Source: Candidatus Falkowbacteria bacterium CG10_big_fil_rev_8_21_14_0_10_39_11 (GTDB taxonomy: Bacteria; Patescibacteriota; Patescibacteriia; UBA11705). Taken from it: a DNA stretch of 51,717 nt. The position numbers and the translations under genes are program-made. Positions 23,729 to 31,931 of the stretch are shown here, piece by piece. A model generated the notes under the pieces. The model ran no database searches and was not told where the DNA came from. It saw only the letters and a program-made list of their open reading frames with translations. The stretch spans positions 6,782 to 58,498 of the forward strand of contig PFAP01000035.1 in assembly GCA_002773615.1 (NCBI GenBank), written 5' to 3'. How positions within the stretch are numbered: position 1 is the stretch's first letter; every line of letters starts with the position of its first letter.

Positions 23729-25363
23729 TTATTCTGGCTTGGCAACGCGAAGCACTTCCTCAAGTGTGGTCATCCCCGCCTTGACTTTATCTAACCCATC
23801 ATCAAATAATGGTTTGGAGCCTCCCTGCTTGGCGACGGCCCAAAGTTGCTCTCGAGATGGATTTGTGAGAATTAATTCTTTTAATTCCGGAGTCATTTCA
23901 ATTAATTCAAAGATACCCGTACGACCACGGTATCCAGATTGATTACATGAGATACACCCCTTGCCTTTGTACATAGTATTGGTCGCCTGAAAATATTTTT
24001 CTGCCTCCGGTAATCTTTTCTTTAGGTTTTCCAATGATTCTGGGTAACTAACTCGACAATGTTCACAGAGTCGACGAACCAATCGCTGTGACACAACCAA
24101 TTCCAAGGTGGAAGAAAGTAAAAATGGTTCAACACCCATGTGAAGTAAACGAGGAATAGAAGTGGCGGCATCATTGGCGTGAAAAGTGGATAGCATCAAA
24201 TGTCCGGTAAGAGCGGCGTTGACAGAAATTCCAGCGGTTTCTTTATCACGAATCTCTCCCACCAGAATTATATCCGGATCTTGGCGAACGATTGACCGTA
24301 GACCTTTGGTGAATGTAAGACCGGCTTGTCGATTGACCTGGATCTGATTCACACCGGCAATACGATACTCAACCGGATCCTCAATAGTAGCAATGTTAAC
24401 TTCTGGGGAATTTAAATATTTTAATACGGCATATAAGGTGGTACTCTTACCCGAACCGGTCGGCCCACCAACAATAATCATACCAAACGGTTTCTTGGCG
24501 ACTCGCTCAAGAATTTTTTGTTTTTCACCAGAGAAACCCAAATCGTTTAAAGTAAAGCCTCGGACATATTCAGCCAATAAACGAATCACTACTTTTTCAC
24601 CATCAATAATCGGAACAATAGAAACACGGAGATCAGCTTTGGCCTCATCTGAGATATAACGAAAAGCTCCATCCTGAGCAGAAAAATGTTCGTCCGTCCT
24701 CAGATGAGCCTGAACTTTTATTCGATTCAGGATATTGTCATAAAAATCTTTGTTGATTCGACCAGCCTCGTGAAGAATACCATCAACACGAAAGCGGATC
24801 ACGACTTCTTTTTCCCGAGGTTCAAAGTGAATATCCGATGCCTTATACGCTAGCGCGTCAGCGAAAATTTCCTCAATAATCTCAGGAGCGACTCGTTGTT
24901 CTTTCTCTAGGATTTGAGCAAATCGTGTGGCTAATGACTTGCGATAATGAATAAATAATGGCTCGATATCTTCGAGAAGAGAAAAATTGAGTTCAACGGT
25001 CTGCTTCAAACTGTCCTGCAATATAGATTGCAACTTGGCACTGGGCTGGTCAGTGGCGATAATTAATTTCCCCTTTTCCTGCTTATAGACCACGGCATTA
25101 TAAGTCTCAGCTAATTTTTGCGGGATTAAAAGAATCTTCTCGGGAGAAGGTGTGTTGGTGTTGACATCTGCATATGGAAAATCTAAATACTCGGCAATAG
25201 CCTGGCCTAAAATATCTTTGGTAATAATCCCTTTTGAAATCAGATGATCAGTTAAACTAACTTTTCGGCCTCGTAATTCCACTTCCATCTTCTCAAATGC
25301 TTTGGCAGACAAATATTTTTGGCCAACTAATATTTCTTTAATTTTTTTAGTGGACAATGTCAT
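23729..25363 (-). CDS. pilB: Type IV pilus extension ATPase PilB
   Basis: 544 aa. N-terminal MshEN/N1 region (residues ~1-140), then the GspE ATPase: ASDIHFEPRE, Walker A GGPTGSGKST (299-308), Asp box ATIEDPVEYRI, Walker B DIILVGEIRD (about 364-373), His box STFHAND, and a four-Cys zinc cluster LCEHC...CISC with GYRGRTGIFELIEMT. All catalytic parts look intact. The hexamer powers pilus polymerisation. No pilT retraction gene or pilD peptidase gene is in the window. It is 4 bases after the response-regulator gene. Confidence 0.96.
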   Translation of the reverse strand: MTLSTKKIKEILVGQKYLSAKAFEKMEVELRGRKVSLTDHLISKGIITKDILGQAIAEYLDFPYADVNTNTPSPEKILLIPQKLAETYNAVVYKQEKGKLIIATDQPSAKLQSILQDSLKQTVELNFSLLEDIEPLFIHYRKSLATRFAQILEKEQRVAPEIIEEIFADALAYKASDIHFEPREKEVVIRFRVDGILHEAGRINKDFYDNILNRIKVQAHLRTDEHFSAQDGAFRYISDEAKADLRVSIVPIIDGEKVVIRLLAEYVRGFTLNDLGFSGEKQKILERVAKKPFGMIIVGGPTGSGKSTTLYAVLKYLNSPEVNIATIEDPVEYRIAGVNQIQVNRQAGLTFTKGLRSIVRQDPDIILVGEIRDKETAGISVNAALTGHLMLSTFHANDAATSIPRLLHMGVEPFLLSSTLELVVSQRLVRRLCEHCRVSYPESLENLKKRLPEAEKYFQATNTMYKGKGCISCNQSGYRGRTGIFELIEMTPELKELILTNPSREQLWAVAKQGGSKPLFDDGLDKVKAGMTTLEEVLRVAKPE

Positions 25364-25367
25364 AATA

Positions 25368-25730
25368 TTAACCGATATATGTTTTTATTTTTTCAACAAT
25401 CTGAGCCAAAGTGGTGTCAGATTTAACCAAGTAATCAACGGCGCCCAAATCCTTTGCTCGTTTAAAATCTTCCTCTTGACCAAGATTGGAAGATACAATA
25501 ACATTAGTTTTTATATTTTTGTCTTTTATTTGCTGCAAAACACCAAAGCCATCCAGACCCGGCATCACAAGATCTAGCAACATTAAATCAAACGCTCCAC
25601 TTTCCAGCAGCTCAATTGCCTTGACCCCATCGGCCGCTATTTCGACCTCAAACCCTTCGCTGGTTAATTTTAATTCCAGAGCTTTGGCCATTGGTTTTTC
25701 ATCTTCCACGATTAAAATTTTTTTTGACAT
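25368..25730 (-). CDS. CheY-like response regulator (receiver only)
   Basis: 120 aa, a single receiver domain: KKILIVEDEKPMAKAL with the acidic pair, DLMLLDLVMPGLDG with the phospho-acceptor Asp at about residue 52, VIVSSNL (the switch Ser/Thr) and YLVKSD (conserved Lys). No output domain. As first gene of the pilus operon it is likely to control pilus motor activity by protein contact, as CheY-like proteins do in twitching systems. The partner kinase is not in the window. Confidence 0.9.
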   Translation of the reverse strand: MSKKILIVEDEKPMAKALELKLTSEGFEVEIAADGVKAIELLESGAFDLMLLDLVMPGLDGFGVLQQIKDKNIKTNVIVSSNLGQEEDFKRAKDLGAVDYLVKSDTTLAQIVEKIKTYIG

Positions 25731-25915
25731 ATTTTGTGATTAAATTTCAAATCAATACCAAGTTTTTAATTACTAATTACCTATATTTTACCTTATTTTG
25801 TCAAGTTCACCAAAACATTTGGGGACAAACAGATTAAAATTTTGGTTCACATTATTTAACAATATTACCGTTTTATTGTATAATTAATTCATAAGATTTA
25901 TTAAACAAAGTTTAT

Positions 25916-26344
25916 ATGACGACACAAAAACCTATGACGAAACATTCATTAATCAGAAAGATTTATTTATACGTGGCGACTTTGATTGGCTTGAGCGTTT
26001 TTTTGATCGGCGCTGGGAATCTAATCGACTTGGGACTAAAAACTTATATTTTTACTCAGGCTGAGCAAGAAGATGCTTATTACCTAAAACGACCGATGGT
26101 TGAAGAAAGTCTTTATAGCAAAATCGGAAATGAAGACATTCAAAAACTGGAACTAACTGAATCCGAACAAAAACTGTTGAAACAATCACTTCAGGATTAT
26201 GATCAATGGGTTCAGGATGGGAAAAATCTTGACCCACTAAAATCAACCCATCAGAGACGAGCAGCCAATGGGATTGCTATGGTACTCATTGGACTCCCAA
26301 TGTACTTAGCTCATTTAATGATTATTCGAAAAGAAAAACAATAA
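25916..26344 (+). CDS. Membrane protein, possibly DUF5671-like
   Basis: 142 aa. Two membrane helices: LIRKIYLYVATLIGLSVFLIGAGNLIDLGLKTYIF near the N-terminus and AANGIAMVLIGLPMYLAHLMIIRK near the C-terminus, with a charged, mainly helical segment between them (residues ~45-105). The Y-x-A/S-L-I-G-L pattern of the first helix resembles DUF5671 proteins common in CPR genomes. Function unknown. It has its own upstream TATAAT (about 25878). Confidence 0.65.
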   Translation: MTTQKPMTKHSLIRKIYLYVATLIGLSVFLIGAGNLIDLGLKTYIFTQAEQEDAYYLKRPMVEESLYSKIGNEDIQKLELTESEQKLLKQSLQDYDQWVQDGKNLDPLKSTHQRRAANGIAMVLIGLPMYLAHLMIIRKEKQ

Positions 26345-26402
26345 TATTATTTTACTAATTTATAAAGGTCGAAGTTTTAATAAAAAAGAAACAAAAATAC
26401 AT

Positions 26403-26603
26403 ATGAAAAAAATAAACACACTGGAAATGCTTGCTATGGTTCTGTTGGTCATTGGTGGTCTAAACTGGGGACTGATAGGTCTCTTTCAATACGATTTAGT
26501 GGCAGCCTTGTTTGGAGACATGTCGACACTGTCACGGATCGTATATACGCTAGTCGGTATCAGTGGCTTGTATGGACTGATAATGCTCTTCAAGAAAAAA
26601 TAA
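26403..26603 (+). CDS. DUF378 family small membrane protein
   Basis: 66 aa. The complete DUF378 pattern: LEMLAMVLLVIGGLNWGLIGLFQYDLVAALFGDMSTLSRIVYTLVGISGLYGLIMLFK, two membrane helices with the GGLNWGL turn. Function unknown. Ends in a bidirectional terminator shared with the convergent NIF3 gene. Confidence 0.92.
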   Translation: MKKINTLEMLAMVLLVIGGLNWGLIGLFQYDLVAALFGDMSTLSRIVYTLVGISGLYGLIMLFKKK

Positions 26604-26612
26604 GTTGATTTC

Positions 26613-26639
26613 AAAAACAGCAACTTGATTGCTGTTTTT
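26613..26639. terminator. Bidirectional terminator between DUF378 and NIF3 genes
   Basis: AAAAACAGCAA / TTGCTGTTTTT (26613-26623 with 26629-26639): a U-tract in both directions. Confidence 0.85.
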
Positions 26640-26650
26640 GATTTGGTAAA

Positions 26651-27643
26651 TTATTGAATGTCACAATCGATAACCGATAAAAATTTTTTTAAAATTGATT
26701 GAACTAAACGATTGACTCGAATTAAACCTGAGCAGGATTTCACTTTTATCCCTTGTCGCTCCAATTCGTCCAGGAATAAATTCATTCCAAGTGAATCTGA
26801 TGAGATGTGGCCAGCAATAATAACATTGATGTGATTTTTTTCCGCTTCTTTTTTGTGTTCTTCGCTCATGTGCATACCAATCACAGTGCCAATTCCAGCG
26901 GCAGCCATTTTTTCATACATTTTGGGTGAACCAGAAGTGCCTCCGGTGACTTCGGTGATAGCAATCTTGCCACAGTAGTTTTCTTCTGAGCCAGCAAACA
27001 ATCTTGGACCAAAGCCACGTTTTTGTGCTTCCTGATATTCGGGAATCTTGTTTAATACTTCCATTATTTCACTAACATAGGTAAAGTTTGCGTGCTCAAT
27101 CTCTTTCCGAAGAAAGCTGGCTACCAAATTGTCAGTCGGCGTATGAACATTGATAAAACTCATATTCAAACCTTGAGCAGTATCAACGGTTTTGTAATGA
27201 TTGATCGGATTGATGCCGCGAGCCACCTCATCGATACGAAGTTTCAAGACTCCTTGGGCAATGTTAATCGGTACACCGTATTGAGAAAGAATTTCAGCCT
27301 GAATATCCATAACATCAGATAAATTAGCTAAACTTTTCCCAACCGGATGATGAGCAATAACTAAATCAACGTCACCTTCTTGTTTAGCCAGCATTAATTC
27401 AGCCGTATCAATATCGATGCCGGCTTTGACAGTATTAACTTCACGTCCAGAATCAAAATGGGCTCCAGAATCCCGATATGGATCGGTTAGTTTTTCTTGA
27501 TCAAACTTGGCTTTCTTATCCTCCGGCAATTTGTCGAACTGTTTTTGCAATCGATTTAAATTCTGATAAACCTTGTCTGAACCGCGAAGATCGCTTTTGA
27601 TGCCGAGTTCAGTCGCTAACTCTAAAATTTGCTTTGTATTCAT
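26651..27643 (-). CDS. NIF3-like metal-binding protein
   Basis: 330 aa. AGIDIDTAELMLAKQEGDVDLVIAHHPVGK contains the paired histidines of the NIF3/GTP cyclohydrolase I type 2 dinuclear metal site; the C-terminal half has GKIAITEVTGGTSGS, GTVIGMHMSEEHKKEAEKNHINVIIAGHISSDSLG with the remaining ligands (His, Glu, His). The ~60-residue helical N-terminus (QILELATELGIKSDLRGSDKVYQNLNRLQ) is extra. The cellular role of NIF3 proteins is still unsettled. Single gene. Confidence 0.82.
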   Translation of the reverse strand: MNTKQILELATELGIKSDLRGSDKVYQNLNRLQKQFDKLPEDKKAKFDQEKLTDPYRDSGAHFDSGREVNTVKAGIDIDTAELMLAKQEGDVDLVIAHHPVGKSLANLSDVMDIQAEILSQYGVPINIAQGVLKLRIDEVARGINPINHYKTVDTAQGLNMSFINVHTPTDNLVASFLRKEIEHANFTYVSEIMEVLNKIPEYQEAQKRGFGPRLFAGSEENYCGKIAITEVTGGTSGSPKMYEKMAAAGIGTVIGMHMSEEHKKEAEKNHINVIIAGHISSDSLGMNLFLDELERQGIKVKSCSGLIRVNRLVQSILKKFLSVIDCDIQ

Positions 27644-27714
27644 ATAACTTTAATTAAGACTAATTTTCATATTTTAATACAACTGGTAAATAATGCAAGT
27701 TGATTTTTAATATC

Positions 27715-27742
27715 AAAAAACGACTGATTTCAGTCGCGTAGT
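27715..27742 (-). terminator. Terminator of the 97-aa gene
   Basis: On the minus strand CGACTGA / TCAGTCG followed by six T (27715-27720 on the plus strand read as A). An opposite T-run at 27741-27747 suggests weak two-way function. Confidence 0.75.
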
Positions 27743-27763
27743 TTTTTATCTTTTTTCATTCAA

Positions 27764-28057
27764 TTAATCTTGGGAATTGAATCCGACCCAAAACTCATCA
27801 ACCTCATCTTCCTCAAGTCTCCAACATCTAAATGGAGCAATTCCCGGGACATATTCTATCACATGGTCATTTTCCGGTCTACTGACAACATATATTGGAG
27901 ATATTAGAGCTTGTCTAACTTCTTCTTTAACACCTTTCCCCAATGCCATGGCATTCTGTGCTGTAAAGTCCACAAACATGCTACATCTAGCTTGAAATAA
28001 ACGTTTCCCATGATATTCAATCCGATAGACATAACAAGTCACCCCTGTTCCAGACAT
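27764..28057 (-). CDS. Uncharacterised 97-aa protein
   Basis: 97 aa. AAGGAGG sits four bases before the ATG. The sequence begins MSGTGVTCYVYRIEYHGKRLFQARCSMFVDF and ends with an acidic patch (RLEEDEVDEFWVGFNSQD). No signal peptide or membrane helix. It looks like a small compact alpha/beta protein, but I recognise no family. It is followed by a clean terminator, which supports it being real. Confidence 0.55.
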   Translation of the reverse strand: MSGTGVTCYVYRIEYHGKRLFQARCSMFVDFTAQNAMALGKGVKEEVRQALISPIYVVSRPENDHVIEYVPGIAPFRCWRLEEDEVDEFWVGFNSQD

Positions 28058-28120
28058 CCGGCCTCCTTCTTGATGATAAAAAATACAGCTTGTTTATCGC
28101 TTCTCATTCAGTTGCGTTGA

Positions 28121-28735
28121 TCATCCCCCGTCTTCGTGATCGCCGAGGTCATCGACCGCCTGTTCATCCTCGTCGGTCCAGGTGTTGTCATCGTCATCGT
28201 CATCATCCTGGAACTCGGCGTAATACTCCCGAGTCTCGCGCTGGGACTCTGCGATCTTGGCCAGATGCTCATCGATAATCGGCAGGAGATGTTCGTATCC
28301 AGCATCGATCACGGTCTGACGCCAACCCAAAAGGGGGCTGAAGAATGTCTCCTCGTGATAGTCACCGCTGGAATCACAAAATGTCTGCTGGTAGACGTAA
28401 GTGATTCGGATCGCCGGATGGGCTGGGAAGATACGAATTCCGTCGATATCAGCAAAAGGTTCGAACTGCTGGCCCTGGTACATGTAGAATCTGCCGCCAG
28501 TGCACTCTTCGGGTTTGAGACTGGGAGCGATGTAGCCGATAAGGTTTCTCCAATTGTCCACGTGTTCGCGAAGCAGAGGGAAGCGATTCATCAGCAAGCC
28601 AAGCTTACGATGAAGTTCGATCTTGGCTCGAAGCTCCTTGTTCATAGACTCGGCCTGACGATCTCTGTGCTCCTCCATGCGCTTCATGATGTCCGGATCC
28701 TGAGCGATGTAATCTTTGACTGCCTGGGGATCCAT
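28121..28735 (-). CDS. Uncharacterised acidic-tailed protein, GC-rich gene
   Basis: 204 aa from the ATG at 28735 (MDPQAVKDYIAQDPDIMKRMEEHRDRQAESMNKELRAKIELHRKLG), chosen because GGAGG lies just upstream. The N-terminal half is helical and charged; the middle has FYMYQGQQFEPFADIDGIRIFPAHPAIRITYVYQQTFCDSSGDYHEETFFSPLLGWRQ; the tail is a run of Asp (DDDDDDD) and further acidic residues. Base composition is clearly more GC-rich than its surroundings, as for the tas gene. No family is recognised. Confidence 0.6.
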   Translation of the reverse strand: MDPQAVKDYIAQDPDIMKRMEEHRDRQAESMNKELRAKIELHRKLGLLMNRFPLLREHVDNWRNLIGYIAPSLKPEECTGGRFYMYQGQQFEPFADIDGIRIFPAHPAIRITYVYQQTFCDSSGDYHEETFFSPLLGWRQTVIDAGYEHLLPIIDEHLAKIAESQRETREYYAEFQDDDDDDDNTWTDEDEQAVDDLGDHEDGG

Positions 28736-28867
28736 GGATTCCTCCGATCTGAAGTTAGAAGTGGGTTGGTGGTGAAAGAACGAATATTGCAGTATAACAC
28801 ACTTTTTAATGTTTGTCAAAACAAAAACAAGCCAAATTGGCTTATTTTAGAGTAAGTTTAACTATGT

Positions 28868-29521
28868 TTAGTCCATAATCTGAGCTTGATGTCTCATAAT
28901 ATGAACTTCAAACCAATCAACCAGGCTGGCTACTTTTTCGCGGAAATTCAGTTTTAATTGTCCAGGATAATCATGGAGACTGGCATCAACGCCGACTGAA
29001 TTTAATCCAATAGTATTGCAAACATACAAGGCGCGGTGCAAGTGATATTTCTGAGTAACTAAAACTGCGTTATTTAAATTGAAAACATGCTTGGCTCGGT
29101 AACAGGTGTCATAAGTATTCAAGCCTGAATGATCCAAAATTAAATTTTCTTCTGGTACGCCATTATCTAAAACAAAATTTTTCATGGCCTGCACTTCATT
29201 GTGATTGGGACTGGTGTTGTCACCACTGAGAAGTAATTTTTCAACTTGGCCGGCGTGGAATAAATTGACCGCAGTTTGCAATCGATCCTCTAAAAATAAC
29301 CCGGGAGTGCCACGGGCACGAAGACCGGCGCCGAAGACGACGGCCGTGTCGTATTGGTCTGAAACTTCTGCGGGCTCAACAATTTGAAAAGTATAGCGAG
29401 TTTGAACCCAGCCCACTATAATGGTCAATAATAAAAAACAAATCACAAAGATTGAAATTGTGGCTTGAGTGAAATAAGAAAAAAATCCTTTTTTGACATG
29501 ACCAGTTTCAATAATTTCCAT
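28868..29521 (-). CDS. SanA/YdcF-like DUF218 membrane protein
   Basis: 217 aa. One N-terminal helix (TISIFVICFLLLTIIVGWVQTRY), then the DUF218 domain: YDTAVVFGAGLRARGTPGLFLEDRLQTAVNLFHAGQVEKLLLSGDN, NEVQAMKNFVLDNGVPEENLILDHSGLNTYDTCYRAK and AVLVTQKYHLHRALYVC. This is the SanA branch, linked in enterobacteria to envelope barrier function and vancomycin resistance; biochemical activity is not established. It begins 3 bases after the stop of the fusion gene, in the same operon. Confidence 0.88.
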   Translation of the reverse strand: MEIIETGHVKKGFFSYFTQATISIFVICFLLLTIIVGWVQTRYTFQIVEPAEVSDQYDTAVVFGAGLRARGTPGLFLEDRLQTAVNLFHAGQVEKLLLSGDNTSPNHNEVQAMKNFVLDNGVPEENLILDHSGLNTYDTCYRAKHVFNLNNAVLVTQKYHLHRALYVCNTIGLNSVGVDASLHDYPGQLKLNFREKVASLVDWFEVHIMRHQAQIMD

Positions 29522-29524
29522 AAA

Positions 29525-31870
29525 CTATTCCGTGATGAAAAATTGTTTCAAAACATTGCCAACCTTGGTCAGACTACTGGCCGAACACTGAGATAAACTG
29601 TCCTGAGTAGTATGAAATTGGGGATAGTCCAAATCTATGAGTAGTATAGCAGGAATTCCAGCTTTGATAAACGCATAATGATCGTCGATTATATCGTATT
29701 TACGTTCGGAATTGAAGTTTTGTGGATACAATTCTTCGGCAATAGAAAAAATGTGTTGATTTAATGTTGAAGCTTGTGTTTGAGAAAAACCTTCGCTATA
29801 TATTTGCAAATGTTTATCACAAACCAAATCCAGATTGATCACACCGGCAATGTTTTTGTCAGAATAATAATCATCAAGATGATCAATAAAATATTTTGAG
29901 CCAAGAGGAATCCAATCAGCTCGTTGGCCGTACTGGATCTCTTCACCGTCGAAAAATACTACGTCTAAACCATAACTTTTGTCAGCCAAGGTCTCTTTTA
30001 ATTCGGCAATTAATTCTAATTGCAGAGCGACACCAGAAGCACCATCATTGGCGCCGGGAACCGGCGAGCTTGGGATTGAACGGTCTTGATCAGCGAACTG
30101 TTTGGTGTCAAAATGAGTGATCAACAGAAAGCGATTTTCTTTATCAGGATAAATCTGGCCAATGATGTTTGCTAACTCAACAGACTTTTCTGGTTCAGAA
30201 CTAATGAATGTTTGGGTGATAACATTATCAGTTCGATCGTTCAGCTCACGAGTGATAAATGCTTTTAATTCTTGGTGTCCCGACGAACCAACAAAGCGTG
30301 GCCCAAAACTTAATTGTTTTTTAATTAGAAGCAAAGCCTCTGCACCATTGAATTGATCACGAATGACAAATTTTTTAAATTCAGGTATTAATAGATGCTC
30401 GGTTGAGACATTTTCGTCATATAAAACCTGATATTGATCAAAATCAAACCGATCAATATTGACTAAATGATTTTTATAATATTCCGGCAGTTTATCATCA
30501 TCGAGGATTGAATTGTCCCGAGCGGCCACGATAATAAAATTTTGCAAGGCCGACGAACCTCGGCCTTGAACAGCAAACACTTTAACGGCTGGAAAAACAG
30601 ACTTTAGAGTTTTTATTTGGGACATCAATAAAGAGCGCTCACTGAGTGTCAAGCTACCAATAGAATTAATCATCAAAACCCCATTATCACTGACATGATC
30701 TTTAACCAAAGTAAAAAATTCGCTGGTAACGAGATGGTCCGGAGTAGAAAACAAAGTGTTATAAGCATCGGAAAAAATAAAATCATACCGGGTTTCCGTC
30801 TCAAGCAAGTATCGACGGGCGTCGGTTACATGATTGATCAAGCGATCTGATTCTGGAACGAAAAAAAATTGCTGAGAGATCGGCAGCAGCTTGGGTTCAA
30901 CTTCGACCACATCAACAATGATATCAGGGCTCTCCTCTAAAAGCTTTTTAGGAACAGTGTAGGCACCACCGCCGAGGACTAAGGCTGTCGTCATATCCGG
31001 TACTAAATTTTGGTGCAACTCATAATATTTTGTGTAGTCAAATACCAAGCTTTGGTCATCGAGGAATAAGGCACTGGATGAATTATGATCCAGTTGCAAA
31101 TACCGGGCTGGACGACCTTCTAAAGTTGAATCGAAGACTTTGATCTGTGAATACCAACCATCATCATTGACCAAATACTGACGCCCATCGGCTTTGACTA
31201 CTTGATATGAGAATAATAGCAACAATGTAACGGCAACGACAAAAACCCACCAAAGTTTAGCTCGTATTTTTTTGTCCACGGAGAGAATGGTACCAACCGT
31301 ACCAAGCATAAATAAAACCAAACCAATCACAGCGATAATTGTTTTTTGACTAAACAAAGGAATGAACAGAAAACCTGAACTAAGACTACCAAAAATGCTA
31401 CCCAGAGTTGAAGCAAAGAAAACTAAACCGGAAATCTGGCCAACACCAACTTCTCGATCAGCGCTTAATAGACGAATAGCATACGGCGACAAAGTTCCGA
31501 GTAATAAACTGGGAATTAAAAATAATAATAGAGAAAGAATTAGCGGGCCGGAGATAATTGAAAGCTGATAGCCAATGGTGGGGACCAAATAGACCATCAT
31601 GATGAGTAAAATAAAAATACTGACTCCACTCAGTAAAATTATGCTATAAAAATATTTCTTATCAGGAAATTTGTCAGCCAAACGGCCGCCATAGTAATAA
31701 CCCAAGCTAAGAGCCAATAAAATTGTACTCAAAACACTGGAAACGGTAAAAATTGTGGCGCCAAAATAAGGAGACAGGATACGAACGGCCAAAACTTCGA
31801 CCATCAAAACAGCGGCGCCGGTAATAAAGACGACAAAAAGAAGAATCTTTTGTTTGAGCCAAGTAAACAT
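29525..31870 (-). CDS. Spermidine-synthase-like membrane protein fused to M28 peptidase
   Basis: 781 aa from the ATG at 31870, chosen because a longer frame would include the intergenic hairpin. Residues ~1-220: seven or so membrane helices of the fused-MFS/spermidine synthase type (FITGAAVLMVEVLAVRILSPYFGATIFTVSSVL). Residues ~230-470: Rossmann methyltransferase-like core (ALVLGGGAYTVPKKLLE, VDVVEVEP, FIFSDAYNTLFSTPDHLVTSEFF). Residues ~510-781: zinc peptidase M28 / glutaminyl-cyclase fold with FLLITHFDTK, PGANDGASGVA, VVFFDGEE, INLDLV and FHTTQDSLSQ, so the metal ligands look intact. The peptidase half probably works outside the membrane. Confidence 0.86.
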   Translation of the reverse strand: MFTWLKQKILLFVVFITGAAVLMVEVLAVRILSPYFGATIFTVSSVLSTILLALSLGYYYGGRLADKFPDKKYFYSIILLSGVSIFILLIMMVYLVPTIGYQLSIISGPLILSLLLFLIPSLLLGTLSPYAIRLLSADREVGVGQISGLVFFASTLGSIFGSLSSGFLFIPLFSQKTIIAVIGLVLFMLGTVGTILSVDKKIRAKLWWVFVVAVTLLLLFSYQVVKADGRQYLVNDDGWYSQIKVFDSTLEGRPARYLQLDHNSSSALFLDDQSLVFDYTKYYELHQNLVPDMTTALVLGGGAYTVPKKLLEESPDIIVDVVEVEPKLLPISQQFFFVPESDRLINHVTDARRYLLETETRYDFIFSDAYNTLFSTPDHLVTSEFFTLVKDHVSDNGVLMINSIGSLTLSERSLLMSQIKTLKSVFPAVKVFAVQGRGSSALQNFIIVAARDNSILDDDKLPEYYKNHLVNIDRFDFDQYQVLYDENVSTEHLLIPEFKKFVIRDQFNGAEALLLIKKQLSFGPRFVGSSGHQELKAFITRELNDRTDNVITQTFISSEPEKSVELANIIGQIYPDKENRFLLITHFDTKQFADQDRSIPSSPVPGANDGASGVALQLELIAELKETLADKSYGLDVVFFDGEEIQYGQRADWIPLGSKYFIDHLDDYYSDKNIAGVINLDLVCDKHLQIYSEGFSQTQASTLNQHIFSIAEELYPQNFNSERKYDIIDDHYAFIKAGIPAILLIDLDYPQFHTTQDSLSQCSASSLTKVGNVLKQFFITE

Positions 31871-31882
31871 AGTTAATATCTT

Positions 31883-31918
31883 CCCCGAAAGCGGCATTGA
31901 CCAATGTCGCTTTCGGGG
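31883..31918. promoter_or_regulatory. Strong intergenic hairpin between ileS and the fusion gene
   Basis: CCCCGAAAGCG pairs with CGCTTTCGGGG, and the inner G-CATT / AATG-T continues the helix to 16 pairs with one G-U. The loop is only GACC. No U-tract follows on either strand, so it is not a normal terminator. It lies 14 bases after the ileS stop and 12 before the next start codon. It could be an RNase processing site or an mRNA stabiliser. Confidence 0.65.
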
Positions 31919-31931
31919 GAATAGCATTTAA

